The notes: generated by a model from the sequence alone, not told the origin. A stretch of DNA of 64,000 bases from Methylopumilus universalis (GCF_006363895.1 NZ_CP040953.1); one strand, 5' to 3'. Shown: positions 24,895 to 34,340, counted from the stretch's first letter. Translations and numbers: made by a program.

Positions 24895-25551
24895 ATGAAA
24901 TTTTTCTTTTTGTTAGTTAGTCTTTTTTCACTAATAAGTATTAGTGGTTGTCAGTCCCTTGCAGAGAAAAATCCCACCCTCAAAGCTGAGCTCACTGTCT
25001 TCCATGAACTTCCTAATGACTTTAAACCCACTACCATAGCGATAGTTCCATGGCATCAGTCTCAAAAAAGCTCATTGGAATTTAAAAATTATGCAGGGAT
25101 CCTTAAAGATCGTATCGAGAAATTAGGTTTCACTGTCATTGATCACTCCAAAAAACCTGAGTTACTCCTTTTCTTTGACTATGGTGACGACAACGGAAAA
25201 GAGATGACAGAGACTTATACAGTGCCTGATTTTGGCATGATTGGTTATACGGGATATTCACTAAATTCATGGGCTATGTATCCTGGCTTACCAATGTATG
25301 GATATCGTGGCTACCAAACGCATACTAATAAATATACTTTGTATACAAGATATATCCATATTGATATAGCAAAACCTAAATCTAAAGACAAAGAGCTCGA
25401 TAAACTTTTTGAGGGGAGTTTAAGAAGTAAAGGTACTTGTTCAAAACTTACTTCAACGCTTCCATATTTAATTGATATGTTTTTCAACAATTTTCCCGGA
25501 AAGAATAACGAGACTCAGTCATTAGAAAAAACTTGGAGTGGTGTTTGCTAG
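24895..25551 (+). CDS. DUF4136 outer-membrane-type lipoprotein
   Basis: A 218-residue lipoprotein: the signal sequence ends in the lipobox ISGC with Cys19 as acylation site. The mature part fits DUF4136, with TIAIVPWHQSQKSSLEFKNY, DRIEKLGFTVIDHSKKPELLLFFDYG and a later segment of extended strands. A Gly/Tyr-rich insert (YTGYSLNSWAMYPGLPMYGY) sits in the middle. The function of the domain is not known. The next gene starts within 10 bases, so they form an operon. Confidence 0.75.
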   Translation: MKFFFLLVSLFSLISISGCQSLAEKNPTLKAELTVFHELPNDFKPTTIAIVPWHQSQKSSLEFKNYAGILKDRIEKLGFTVIDHSKKPELLLFFDYGDDNGKEMTETYTVPDFGMIGYTGYSLNSWAMYPGLPMYGYRGYQTHTNKYTLYTRYIHIDIAKPKSKDKELDKLFEGSLRSKGTCSKLTSTLPYLIDMFFNNFPGKNNETQSLEKTWSGVC

Positions 25552-25559
25552 CTCTTGTG

Positions 25560-26189
25560 ATGAAAAATTTTTCCTTTAAAAAATTTAGCTTTATTTTATT
25601 TTTTTTACCAACCATTTGTTTTGCAAAAGACTGGAACTTTGATGTGCTTATGGATGGTAAATTAATTGGTGAACATACTTTCCAATTAAAAGAAGAAGAA
25701 AAATTTCATCAGCTGACAAGTAATGCAAATTTTAAAGTCACAGTCTTATCTATACCCGTTTATAAATACAAACATATATCGCAGGAACTTTGGAATAAAA
25801 ACTGTCTTCATTCGATAAACGCTTCAACGAAAGATGGAGGAGATGATTACAAGGTTGTTGGAAAATTTGAAACCAATACATTTAAGTTGATTGAGCCTGC
25901 AAAAGAAGCTTTTTCTACCGAGTGTCCTATGACTTTTAGCTATTGGAATCCATTAATGTTAAAGCAAAGTAAATTATTGAATGTCCAGATGGGCGAATAC
26001 ACTGAAGTACAAATTAAAAGTTTAGGTAAGGAAACTATTAAAGTAAAAAATGAAAATATAGAAGCCGACTCCTATCGAATCACGGGACCTAAAATTAATA
26101 TCCAGATTTGGTATAAAGATAATAAGGAATGGGTCAAGTTAGAATCAATCACACCTGACGACCATCACATTTCCTATATTTTGAAGTAG
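25560..26189 (+). CDS. DUF6134-like periplasmic protein
   Basis: The frame is open from 25533, but the ATG at 25560 gives a proper signal peptide (ends PTICFAKD) and is preferred. The mature protein starts DWNFDVLMDGKLIGEHTF, the typical opening of the DUF6134 family, and continues with predicted beta strands to SITPDDHHISYIL. This resembles proteins of a lipid-binding beta-barrel type, but no function is established. It follows the DUF4136 lipoprotein closely, and an envelope role is likely. Confidence 0.65.
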   Translation: MKNFSFKKFSFILFFLPTICFAKDWNFDVLMDGKLIGEHTFQLKEEEKFHQLTSNANFKVTVLSIPVYKYKHISQELWNKNCLHSINASTKDGGDDYKVVGKFETNTFKLIEPAKEAFSTECPMTFSYWNPLMLKQSKLLNVQMGEYTEVQIKSLGKETIKVKNENIEADSYRITGPKINIQIWYKDNKEWVKLESITPDDHHISYILK

Positions 26190-26255
26190 ATTAGATTTCT
26201 CGAGTTGGTCGGCTTAGTTATTTGACTGGGCGAAATTTAGATTATCTTAAAAGCT

Positions 26256-26269
26256 GTCAAAATTTTGAC
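26256..26269. promoter_or_regulatory. Perfect 14-bp palindrome upstream of the PhoX-like gene
   Basis: GTCAAAATTTTGAC is fully symmetric and overlaps CTGTCAA, which resembles one half of a Pho box. It also supplies a TTGACT that could be a -35. It lies about 105 bases before the start codon of the phosphatase-like gene. Confidence 0.4.
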
Positions 26270-26374
26270 TCTTATTAAAGTTAAAATATTTAAAAAAATT
26301 CTTCAAATTTTTTACATTCAAAATAAGCATTAATAGTTTTTTATTATTTTATTGCTTAATTAAAAAAGGCCTTT

Positions 26375-27712
26375 ATGCAGCTATTACTAAAAGCGTTATT
26401 TGTCACGATTGTATTTTCTAGCACCGGTATTTCGGCTCCAGCCTACATTATTCCCGTGGCGCCTGGTTGGAAAGTGCAGCCAATTATCACTGTAGGTGAA
26501 TCTGCTGGTAATGGCTATGCCATGGCTGGTGTGCCAGATGGTTTAGGTGTTTTTGCAAATAACGATGGTACTTTTAACTTGCTTATGAACCATGAGATTC
26601 CTAACGATAAAGGAGCGACTCGCACTCATGGTGAAAAGGGTGCTTTTGTTTCTCGTTGGGTCATTGATATTGAAAGTCTCAAGGTAAAAAGTGGTTCGGA
26701 CTTAATTAAAGCAACTGTTCCAAATGGCTTAAAATTTAATCGATTTTGTTCTGCGGATTTGCCACCCATTTCGGCTTTTTATAATGCAGCGACGCGAAAG
26801 GGATTTAACGGGCAGCTATTTTTAAATGGCGAAGAAGACAAATCAGGTGGTCGCGCATTTGCGCACACTCTAGAAGGTATCAGTTACTTAATGCCTGATT
26901 TTGGGCATATTGCATGGGAAAACTTATTGGCTAATCCTGTAAGTCAAGATCGTACTTTGGTCATTGGCTTGGATGATATTCAAGATGGTTTGCTATTGGT
27001 CTATCTGGGCAATAAAACAAAAGTTGGAAATCCGGTTGAACAATCTGGATTAGTTGGCGGGCAGTTGTATGCGATTAAAGTCACTAACGAGCGATTTAGT
27101 TTAGTACCTTTGACGGGTATGACAAGCCTAGATGGCAAAACTCTCAGAGAGGAAGCTAAGAAACTTGGCGCTACTGGGTTTGCAAGGCCGGAAGACGGTG
27201 CTTGGGATGCTTTAGATGCTAGTAAATTTTGGTTCGCCACTACCGATAAAATCGGAGGCGATAGCCGATTGAATCAATTAGTTTTTGATGACATCTCAAA
27301 TCCTGTGCATGGCGGACGAATTGGCACCCCCTTAAGCGCTCAAAGTATAGGCGCTGAAATGTTTGATAATATTGTTGTAGATGGTGATGGTCGAGTATTG
27401 GCGCAAGAAGACCCAGGAGAAAATGCGCGTTTGGCAGTGATTTGGATGTATGAGCCTACGCTAAATAAAACGACTAAACTATTTGAATCTAATCCGGAGT
27501 TTTTTAAACCTGGAGCAGTTAATTTTATGACGATCGATGAAGAGCATTCAGGTATTGTTGAAATTACATCCTTATTGCAGAAAGCTTCCTGGTTTGATGT
27601 CAAACGTAGATATTATCTCGGCACTACACAGGCGCATCTTGATCATAAAGATACAAAGTTAGTTGAGTATGGTCAGCTATGGTTGATATCAGGCCCATCA
27701 ATAAAAAATTAG
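26375..27712 (+). CDS. PhoX/DUF839-like exported beta-propeller protein, putative phosphatase
   Basis: A 445-residue exported protein (signal peptide ends ISAPAY). Landmarks recall PhoX-type alkaline phosphatases and DUF839 proteins: LLMNHEIPND early, LFLNGEEDKSGGRAF in the middle, IAWENL, then RPEDGAWD and LAQEDPGEN. The conserved acids would hold calcium and iron in PhoX. It is shorter than Pseudomonas PhoX (about 650 residues) and lacks a twin-arginine signal, so it belongs to a distant branch. Phosphatase activity is a guess from fold resemblance. The upstream palindrome may be its operator. Confidence 0.6.
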   Translation: MQLLLKALFVTIVFSSTGISAPAYIIPVAPGWKVQPIITVGESAGNGYAMAGVPDGLGVFANNDGTFNLLMNHEIPNDKGATRTHGEKGAFVSRWVIDIESLKVKSGSDLIKATVPNGLKFNRFCSADLPPISAFYNAATRKGFNGQLFLNGEEDKSGGRAFAHTLEGISYLMPDFGHIAWENLLANPVSQDRTLVIGLDDIQDGLLLVYLGNKTKVGNPVEQSGLVGGQLYAIKVTNERFSLVPLTGMTSLDGKTLREEAKKLGATGFARPEDGAWDALDASKFWFATTDKIGGDSRLNQLVFDDISNPVHGGRIGTPLSAQSIGAEMFDNIVVDGDGRVLAQEDPGENARLAVIWMYEPTLNKTTKLFESNPEFFKPGAVNFMTIDEEHSGIVEITSLLQKASWFDVKRRYYLGTTQAHLDHKDTKLVEYGQLWLISGPSIKN

Positions 27713-27725
27713 TCGTGAGATTATT

Positions 27726-28190
27726 GTGGATACATTAAGTCATGCCTTATGGGGCTATGGATTATTTGGATATAAGAGGTATCCCTGGACTGCAATTTTT
27801 TTTGGTGCAATGCCAGACTTAATTTCATTTGGCTTATTTTTACTTATAAATGTAGCAACAGGAAATTGGTATTTCGGTAAGCCTTCCTTGGCGTCTATTC
27901 CAGATTGGCTCTTCTTAACCTACTCAGTTGGGCACAGTTTTATTATATGTTTGCCGATTATTTATTGTGTTTATCGATTTAATCGCGCTTTAGCTATGGC
28001 AATGTTGGCCTGGCCATTCCATATTGTTCTTGATTTTCCATTTCACTCAAAAGCTTTTTTTGCCACTCCAATTTTTTGGCCAATATCAGATTTTAAGATA
28101 GATGGCGTTCCATGGTCACATTGGTATATCTGGTATCCAAACATTTTATTTCTTTCCATCTTGCTGATTTATCGCTATAAGAAAAGATAA
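27726..28190 (+). CDS. Membrane-bound metal-dependent hydrolase-like protein
   Basis: A 154-residue protein with four to five membrane segments, starting at a GTG 13 bases after the preceding stop. MDTLSHALWGYGLFG, AMPDLISFGLF and the later FHIVLDFPFHSKAFF have the spaced His/Asp pattern of YdjM/DUF457-type membrane hydrolases (DTLSHA, PDL, HxxxDxxxH). The substrate is unknown. It may be cotranscribed with the PhoX-like gene. Confidence 0.65.
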   Translation: MDTLSHALWGYGLFGYKRYPWTAIFFGAMPDLISFGLFLLINVATGNWYFGKPSLASIPDWLFLTYSVGHSFIICLPIIYCVYRFNRALAMAMLAWPFHIVLDFPFHSKAFFATPIFWPISDFKIDGVPWSHWYIWYPNILFLSILLIYRYKKR

Positions 28191-28252
28191 ATGTAATTAA
28201 TTTAATCGCGTACTAAATTCATCTTTTATAACTTCTTATTTTTTGTTGACTA

Positions 28253-28301
28253 TTAAGGTTTCAATTTGATAGCTATTACTTTACAATTGCCGAAACCTTA
28301 A
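28253..28301. repeat. 10-bp perfect inverted repeat in the corA leader
   Basis: TTAAGGTTTC (28253-28262) and GAAACCTTAA (28292-28301) pair perfectly around a 29-base loop, ending 28 bases before the transporter start codon. It could be an mRNA leader structure or an operator. It does not resemble an M-box magnesium riboswitch, being far too short. Confidence 0.5.
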
Positions 28302-28328
28302 GCTTAATCTGAATTAGAGGCAATTATC

Positions 28329-29666
28329 ATGTCAGAAAAAAACAACATTGATAAGAAATTATCTAGCATCAAAAACTTGCTAGCCAAGCAAAATTTAGTC
28401 GGAAACCTCATTCTTAGGCAAGAAATGTCTCGCCAAGACATTGTCGAATCTTTAGTTCAAAAACAAAACTCCATCGAATTAGAAAGACTCATTAAGAAGC
28501 TCGAAGTGATTGAAATCGCTCGGATTCTAGAGGCTTTATTAGAGCAGGAGCGTATCGTCGTTTGGGATCATATTGAGTCAAGTCGTCGAGATGATGTGCT
28601 CCTTGAAGTTTCTGATGATATCCGTATGGATCTTGTATCTGATGAAACGCCAAACAAAGAACAAATTACAGTGATTCGAGTATTCGACCTCTTTAAAGGT
28701 CGCTTACGTCAAATACCTATCTACAGTAGAAAAGATCTCGAAAAAGCAAAGCCTATCTGGGTAGATCTTGTCACGCCTGAAATCGAGCAGCTCGAGTGGG
28801 CAAGGGAGATTTTTGGTGCTCACATCCCTAATCCTAACGAACTGACAGATCTAGAGACAAGCGCACGTTTTTATATTGAAGATAATGGTGAAATCCATCT
28901 GCATTCTAATTTCTTACTCGACACCACTAAAGAATCTAAGAATGTAACCGTTGCCTTTGTCCTTAAAGACAAAATACTATTTACAGTCCGAAACGAAGAG
29001 TTGCCTGTATTTAGACTACAACGTTTAAGAGCGCGTGCAGAAGCAGGTTACGTGTCACAAGCTAAAGATGTTTTATTAGACTTATATGCAGCAGATATTG
29101 AGTATTCAGCAAACGCACTAGAAGACGTTTACTCAAGATTAGAAAAAGTGGGTAGTCAAGTTGTGAAGTCTTACATGACGAATAGCCAAGCTGCAACCAT
29201 ACTTTCTGATATTGCGATCGAAGAAGATTTAAACGGTAAGATTAGACGCAATGTGATGGATACCAGAAACGCGCTATCTTTTTTAATGCGCTCAAAGCTT
29301 TTATCCGCGAGTCAACATGAAGATGTGAAAGAAATTTTACGTGACATTGATTCATTAGATGGCCATACATCATTCTTATTTAATAAGATCAATTTCCAGA
29401 TGGATGCCACAGTGGGTTTCTTGAACGTAAATCAAAATATTGATTTGAAAAGATTAACGATTATAAGTGTGGTCTTTATGCCAGTGAACATTATTGCAGG
29501 TATTGGTGGTATGTCTGAATTTAGTATGATGACCGATGGTATTCCATGGCCATTGGCTTACTCTTGTTTTGTTTTAATTATGATTGCTATTGGAGCGCTC
29601 ACTTTTATAGGGTTAAGAACATTTGAAAATAAGCGTATTGAACGATTAAGATCTGAAAATAAATAA
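28329..29666 (+). CDS. CorA-family magnesium transporter with MgtE-N-like domain
   Basis: A 445-residue protein in two parts. Residues about 1-115 resemble the cytoplasmic MgtE N-terminal regulatory domain (RQDIVESLVQKQNSIELERL through SDDIRMDLVSDE). Residues about 130-440 form a CorA domain with the long stalk helix and two C-terminal membrane helices. The pore motif, YGMN in classical CorA, reads GGMSEFS here, a variant I associate with proteobacterial relatives. Transport of Mg2+ or another divalent cation is likely. It has its own terminator and a leader hairpin, so it is monocistronic. Confidence 0.85.
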   Translation: MSEKNNIDKKLSSIKNLLAKQNLVGNLILRQEMSRQDIVESLVQKQNSIELERLIKKLEVIEIARILEALLEQERIVVWDHIESSRRDDVLLEVSDDIRMDLVSDETPNKEQITVIRVFDLFKGRLRQIPIYSRKDLEKAKPIWVDLVTPEIEQLEWAREIFGAHIPNPNELTDLETSARFYIEDNGEIHLHSNFLLDTTKESKNVTVAFVLKDKILFTVRNEELPVFRLQRLRARAEAGYVSQAKDVLLDLYAADIEYSANALEDVYSRLEKVGSQVVKSYMTNSQAATILSDIAIEEDLNGKIRRNVMDTRNALSFLMRSKLLSASQHEDVKEILRDIDSLDGHTSFLFNKINFQMDATVGFLNVNQNIDLKRLTIISVVFMPVNIIAGIGGMSEFSMMTDGIPWPLAYSCFVLIMIAIGALTFIGLRTFENKRIERLRSENK

Positions 29667-29684
29667 ATTTTTTATAGAAATAAT

Positions 29685-29714
29685 AAAGCCACTCATAAGA
29701 GTGGCTTTTTTTTT
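29685..29714 (+). terminator. Intrinsic terminator of the CorA-type gene
   Basis: AAAGCCACTC (29685-29694) and GAGTGGCTTT (29699-29708) form a perfect 10-bp stem with an ATAA loop, followed by a continuous T run to 29714. Confidence 0.95.
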
Positions 29715-29751
29715 ACTTTATTTTATCCAAACTTCTTGATGAGATTAAATG

Positions 29752-31893
29752 TTATCGAGCACGTTTGAATATTTTTGGTGCAGGTGTTTTATTTCTTGCG
29801 AATTGATGCATTCTTCTTGAATGATTTTCAGATAAAGGTTGTCTTGCAGGGATAAGATGTTTTTTGCTATCTCCAATTAAATCAGTTCGACCCATGCGTT
29901 GTAATGCCTCACGCAACATCGGCCAATTCTTGGGATCATGATAACGAATGAATGCTTTATGTAGTCTTCGCACACCACCTGCTCGAGGAATAGGAATTTC
30001 TTCACTATCTTTCGTCACTTTGCGTAAAGGGTTTTTGCCTGAGTGATACATAGCTGTGGCCATTGCCATCGGTGTTGGTGTGAATGTTTGCACTTGGTCT
30101 AATTTAAAATCATGCTCTTTTAACCATAAAGCCAAGTTCATCATATCTTCATCAGTGGCACCTGGATGCGCTGCAATGAAGTAAGGAATTAAGTACTGTT
30201 CTTTACCCACTTCTTTTGAGAAGCGATCAAACATTTCTTTGAATTTATTATATGAACCTATACCTGGCTTCATCATTTTAGATAACACATTTTCTTCGGA
30301 GTGCTCAGGCGCAATTTTTAGATAGCCACCCACATGGTGCTGCACTAATTCTTTTACATACTCAGGCGAGGTCACAGCTAAGTCGTAACGAAGGCCTGAC
30401 CCAATAAGTACTTTTTTAATGCCTTTGGTATTTCTTGCTTTTCGATAAAGCTCTATGAGAGCAGTATGGTCGGTATTTAAATTTTCACAAATGCCTGGAT
30501 AAACACAAGAAAGTTTTCGACATGAAGCTTCAATTTTTTCTGACTTACAAGCCATCCGATACATATTAGCTGTAGGTCCCCCGAGGTCTGAAATAACCCC
30601 TGTAAATCCATCTACTTTATCTCTAATTTCTTCAACCTCTTTTAGGATGCTTTCTTCTGAACGACTCTGAATAATTCGACCTTCATGTTCTGTAATAGAG
30701 CAGAAAGTGCACCCACCAAAACATCCGCGCATAATATTGACTGAGAAGCGAATCATTTCCCATGCAGAAATTTTTGCATCTCCGTAACTAGGATGCGGTT
30801 TTCTTGCATAAGGAAGGCCGTATACATAATCCATTTCTTTTGTAGTAAGCGGAATAGGAGGGGGATTAAGCCAAACTTCTCTATCGCCATGTTTTTGAAT
30901 AAGTGCTCGCGCATTTCCTGGATTAGCTTCTAAATGAAGTACACGCGATGCATGGGCATAAAGTACAGGGTCATCAACCACTTCCTCAAAGCTTGGTAAG
31001 CGAACAACTTGCATACTTCGATCAGCTTTTGTTTTTCGAACCACCTTGATAACTTGCATGCCGTCGGGTAATTTTTCCTCATTTGATTTGGCGTTAGTTT
31101 CACATTCAGTGCCTGCGCCCATTTTCATCTCATAAGGATCTATATGTGTTTCAACTTTTCCAGGGCGGTCAAGATGCGTAGAAGCTATTTCCTCCCAGCC
31201 TTCAGGAATTTTTTTACGCAAGAACGCCGTGCCTCGAATATCTTGAATATCTTCTATTTTTTCTCCATCAGCGATGCGATGTGTAAGTTCAATGAGCGCT
31301 CGTTCAGCATTGCCATATAACAAGATATCAGCCTTAGAATCTACAAGAACTGAGCGACGCACTTTGTCAGACCAGTAATCGTAATGTGCAATTCTTCGAA
31401 GACTTGCTTCAATACTACCAATGACTAAAGGCACATCAGAAAACGCTTCTCGACAACGCTGAGAATAGACGAGCACTGCTCGATCAGGTCGTTTGCCAGC
31501 AACAGCGCCTGGTGTATAAGCGTCATCTGAACGAATTTTTCGATCAGCCGTATATCGGTTCACCATGCTATCCATATTGCCAGCCGTGATACCAAAATAA
31601 AGATTAGGCTTTCCTAATGCTTTAAATGGTTCGGCGCTTGACCAATCAGGCTGCGACAAAATACCTACTCGGAATCCTTGCTCTTCTAGTAGCCGCCCAA
31701 TTAAAGCCATGCCGAAACTAGGGTGATCTATATAAGCGTCACCCGTCACCAAAATGATGTCGCAACTATCCCAGCCTAATGCATCCATCTCCCGGCGTGA
31801 CATAGGCAGCATAGGGGCAGTGCCAAAGCGCTTAGCCCAATAAGGGCGGTATTTATTAATCGCTTGCGGCGTTGAATGAGTGGCATTTTGCAT
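29752..31893 (-). CDS. ygiQ: YgiQ-family radical SAM protein
   Basis: A large radical SAM enzyme of unknown substrate. The frame opens with a GTG at 31944, but homologues start near MQNATHS, so the ATG at 31893 is preferred (713 residues). The N-terminal SAM-binding-like region has CDIILVTGDAYIDHPSFG. The cluster motif is CFGGCTFCSITEHEGR (CxxxCxxC) near the middle. The C-terminal part has TGSGLR-like and YFIAAHPGATDEDMM segments typical of YgiQ. It is divergent from the TauE gene. Confidence 0.93.
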   Translation of the reverse strand: MQNATHSTPQAINKYRPYWAKRFGTAPMLPMSRREMDALGWDSCDIILVTGDAYIDHPSFGMALIGRLLEEQGFRVGILSQPDWSSAEPFKALGKPNLYFGITAGNMDSMVNRYTADRKIRSDDAYTPGAVAGKRPDRAVLVYSQRCREAFSDVPLVIGSIEASLRRIAHYDYWSDKVRRSVLVDSKADILLYGNAERALIELTHRIADGEKIEDIQDIRGTAFLRKKIPEGWEEIASTHLDRPGKVETHIDPYEMKMGAGTECETNAKSNEEKLPDGMQVIKVVRKTKADRSMQVVRLPSFEEVVDDPVLYAHASRVLHLEANPGNARALIQKHGDREVWLNPPPIPLTTKEMDYVYGLPYARKPHPSYGDAKISAWEMIRFSVNIMRGCFGGCTFCSITEHEGRIIQSRSEESILKEVEEIRDKVDGFTGVISDLGGPTANMYRMACKSEKIEASCRKLSCVYPGICENLNTDHTALIELYRKARNTKGIKKVLIGSGLRYDLAVTSPEYVKELVQHHVGGYLKIAPEHSEENVLSKMMKPGIGSYNKFKEMFDRFSKEVGKEQYLIPYFIAAHPGATDEDMMNLALWLKEHDFKLDQVQTFTPTPMAMATAMYHSGKNPLRKVTKDSEEIPIPRAGGVRRLHKAFIRYHDPKNWPMLREALQRMGRTDLIGDSKKHLIPARQPLSENHSRRMHQFARNKTPAPKIFKRAR

Positions 31894-31979
31894 AGTTGAG
31901 TATTTTACCCTGATAATTCCATTAAACGCTTTATAATTAGCCACTTAAAAGAATATAACTCAGTAAGCGAGGGGTCTTT

Positions 31980-32723
31980 ATGCATTTTGAATTGATTGAT
32001 GTAGCAATTAGCTTGTGTTTATTACTTGGCGCAGTCTTATATACATCGGTAGGACATGCTGGCGCGTCAATCTATATTGCAATCATGACCTTATTTAACA
32101 TTCCAAGTGCTGTGATTAAACCTACCGCATTAGTTATGAATATTTTTATTGCCTCATTTACGAGCTGGCGTTTTATACGAAAAGGGTTTTTTGATTTTAA
32201 AGTTTTATTACCGATCGCAATCGGCGCAATACCTTTTGCATTTTTAGGTGGTTTTATAAATGCACCTAGTCATATCTATAAATCTATCGTCGGCATCATA
32301 CTTTTAATATCAGCTATTTCTCTCGTAACGAATCTATCTAATAAGATCGATAAAAAACTAAAGAAGCCTCCATTTTTCCTGGCAGTTATTATTGGCTCAT
32401 GCATTGGATTTTTAGCAGGCTTGACTGGAACAGGAGGTGGAATCTTTTTATCTCCACTTATTTTATTTTTAGGATGGAGCTCAACAAAAACAACTTCAGG
32501 AATCACAGCGCTTTTTATTTTGATTAATTCAAGCTTTGGTTTACTTGGAAATTATTCGTCAGTACAAAATTTACCAGATCAATTGCCGCTATTTATAAGC
32601 GCTACTTTGATAGGTGCTTTGATTGGTACGACGCTCGGTATAAAGTTTTACACAGCCAATACCATTAAAAAAGCATTAGCATTAGTTTTGGTGATAGCAG
32701 GCTTTAAATTGTTACTGACTTAA
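31980..32723 (+). CDS. TauE/SafE-family membrane permease
   Basis: A 247-residue protein with about eight membrane segments and the two family repeats: VGHAGASIYIAIMTLFN near the start and LTGTGGGIFLSPLILFLGW in the second half. The family (formerly DUF81) includes exporters of sulfite or sulfonate-derived anions and other organic anions. The gene has no informative neighbour, so substrate is open. It converges on the phosphomannomutase gene with 11 bases between. Confidence 0.85.
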   Translation: MHFELIDVAISLCLLLGAVLYTSVGHAGASIYIAIMTLFNIPSAVIKPTALVMNIFIASFTSWRFIRKGFFDFKVLLPIAIGAIPFAFLGGFINAPSHIYKSIVGIILLISAISLVTNLSNKIDKKLKKPPFFLAVIIGSCIGFLAGLTGTGGGIFLSPLILFLGWSSTKTTSGITALFILINSSFGLLGNYSSVQNLPDQLPLFISATLIGALIGTTLGIKFYTANTIKKALALVLVIAGFKLLLT

Positions 32724-32734
32724 AAGTCGAAAGC

Positions 32735-34111
32735 TTAAAAAGGCAAAACAGAATTTGGAGATGCTAAAGACAAAACAACTCTAAAGGAATTTTGAATTCT
32801 CTCCAGCGCAATTTTATTTTCAGCCTCAAATCTTAAAACAATGACGGGTGTTGTATTAGATGCTCTCATCAAACCAAACCCATCTTCATACTCAACTCTT
32901 AATCCATCGACTTTAATAATTTCGAGTGCATTATCGAATTGTGCTTCCGTTTGTAATTTTTTAATTAAAGCGTGAGGTTCACCTTCGTTCATTTTAATTT
33001 GAAGTTCTGGCGTGCTAATACTATTTGGTAAATTATTTAAAACTTCAGATGGATTATCAAAGCGACTTAATATTTCTAGAAGTCGAACGCCTGCATAAAT
33101 ACCGTCATCAAATCCATACCAACGTTCTTTAAAGAAAGTGTGTCCACTCATTTCTCCTGCAAGTGCGGCATTCTCTTCTTTCATTTTAGCTTTAATAAGG
33201 GAATGACCTGTTTTCCACATCAAAGGCTTACCGCCTTTATCTTTGATCCACTGAAATAAATTACGTGTTGATTTCACATCAAAAATAATCGTCGCATTTG
33301 GATTGCGACTTAATACATCCTCTGCGAATAATAAAAGTTGTCGATCGGGATAAATGATTTGACCATCTTTTGTCACAACGCCTAAGCGATCCGCATCACC
33401 ATCAAATGCAAAGCCTAATTCAGCATCACTTTTCTTAAGGTGTGCTATGACATCATTTAGGTTGTGAGGTTCAGATGGGTCGGGGTGGTGGTTTGGAAAT
33501 GTGCCATCTACATCACAGAATAATTCTTCAACAGAACATCCAATACTTTCATAAATTTTTCGAGCATAAGCACCTGCGACACCATTGCCACAATCTATGA
33601 CAATTTTCATGGGGCGTTTCAAATGGATATGATTTTTGATCGCATCAATATAATCATTCGCAATATCATATTTTTTTTCAATGCCCTGACCATCATAAAA
33701 ACTTTCTTTCTCTATACGGGCGTAGAGTTTTTGTATGGCCTCTGTGGATAGTGTGTCGCTACCTAAAACCATCTTCAAGCCATTGTAGTCAGGCGGATTA
33801 TGACTTCCTGTCACCATGACGCCTGATTGGGTTTTAAGAAAGAAGGTGGAAAAATAAACCATGGGTGTGGTGACCATGCCGAGATTAATGACGTGAATAC
33901 CTGTTTTAAGTATGCCTTTTATAAGTGCGTTCGATAATTCTGGGCCTGAAAGTCTTCCATCAAAACCAACGCAAATCTCTGTTTGCTTTCGATCAATTGC
34001 TTCGCTACCAATCGCGCGACCTATGATTTCTACAAATTCAGGTGTTAGGGTTTTGCCTACAATGCCCCGGATATCGTAGGCTTTAAAAATCTCTTTCGGA
34101 AGTAATGCCAT
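32735..34111 (-). CDS. Phosphomannomutase/phosphoglucomutase
   Basis: This alpha-D-phosphohexomutase interconverts hexose 6- and 1-phosphates for sugar nucleotide and polysaccharide synthesis, as AlgC does. It is 458 residues with four domains. The phosphoserine loop is VMVTGSHNPPDYNGLK, the metal loop FAFDGDADRLG, the sugar loop GEMSGHTFF, and the C-terminal phosphate loop RASNTTPVIVLRFEAE. It starts three bases after the iscX stop, so the two share a transcript despite having no obvious link in function. Confidence 0.93.
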   Translation of the reverse strand: MALLPKEIFKAYDIRGIVGKTLTPEFVEIIGRAIGSEAIDRKQTEICVGFDGRLSGPELSNALIKGILKTGIHVINLGMVTTPMVYFSTFFLKTQSGVMVTGSHNPPDYNGLKMVLGSDTLSTEAIQKLYARIEKESFYDGQGIEKKYDIANDYIDAIKNHIHLKRPMKIVIDCGNGVAGAYARKIYESIGCSVEELFCDVDGTFPNHHPDPSEPHNLNDVIAHLKKSDAELGFAFDGDADRLGVVTKDGQIIYPDRQLLLFAEDVLSRNPNATIIFDVKSTRNLFQWIKDKGGKPLMWKTGHSLIKAKMKEENAALAGEMSGHTFFKERWYGFDDGIYAGVRLLEILSRFDNPSEVLNNLPNSISTPELQIKMNEGEPHALIKKLQTEAQFDNALEIIKVDGLRVEYEDGFGLMRASNTTPVIVLRFEAENKIALERIQNSFRVVLSLASPNSVLPF

Positions 34112-34114
34112 GAT

Positions 34115-34309
34115 TTATTCGGACTCTTCAATCCATGCGAGCTGAATGGCTTCTAGAATTTTTTCCCCGCATTTATTAGGGTCATCTTGAAAGCCTTCAA
34201 GGTCTAAGATCCACTGGTATAAGTCAGTAAATCGAATTGTCTTAGGGTCTATATCAGGATGTTTGTCGTATAAAGCCTCAGCAATCCTTTGACTATCAGT
34301 CCAATGCAT
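34115..34309 (-). CDS. iscX: Iron-sulfur assembly protein IscX
   Basis: IscX is a small acidic modulator that binds IscS and tunes iron supply for Fe-S cluster assembly. A TTG-started frame begins at 34327, but the ATG at 34309 with GAGGAAGG just upstream gives the usual start MHWTDSQ. The 64 residues match E. coli IscX closely: EALYDKHPDIDPKTIRFTDL, then KILEAIQLAWIEE. It is normally the last gene of the isc operon; here it stands apart, ahead of phosphomannomutase. Confidence 0.95.
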   Translation of the reverse strand: MHWTDSQRIAEALYDKHPDIDPKTIRFTDLYQWILDLEGFQDDPNKCGEKILEAIQLAWIEESE

Positions 34310-34340
34310 AGAAACCTTCCTCTTCAATATAGTTGAAAGG

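Noticed and set aside
28191..28328. M-box or other magnesium riboswitch before the CorA-type gene
   Set aside because: Only a single short inverted repeat is present; the leader is too short and lacks M-box conserved elements.
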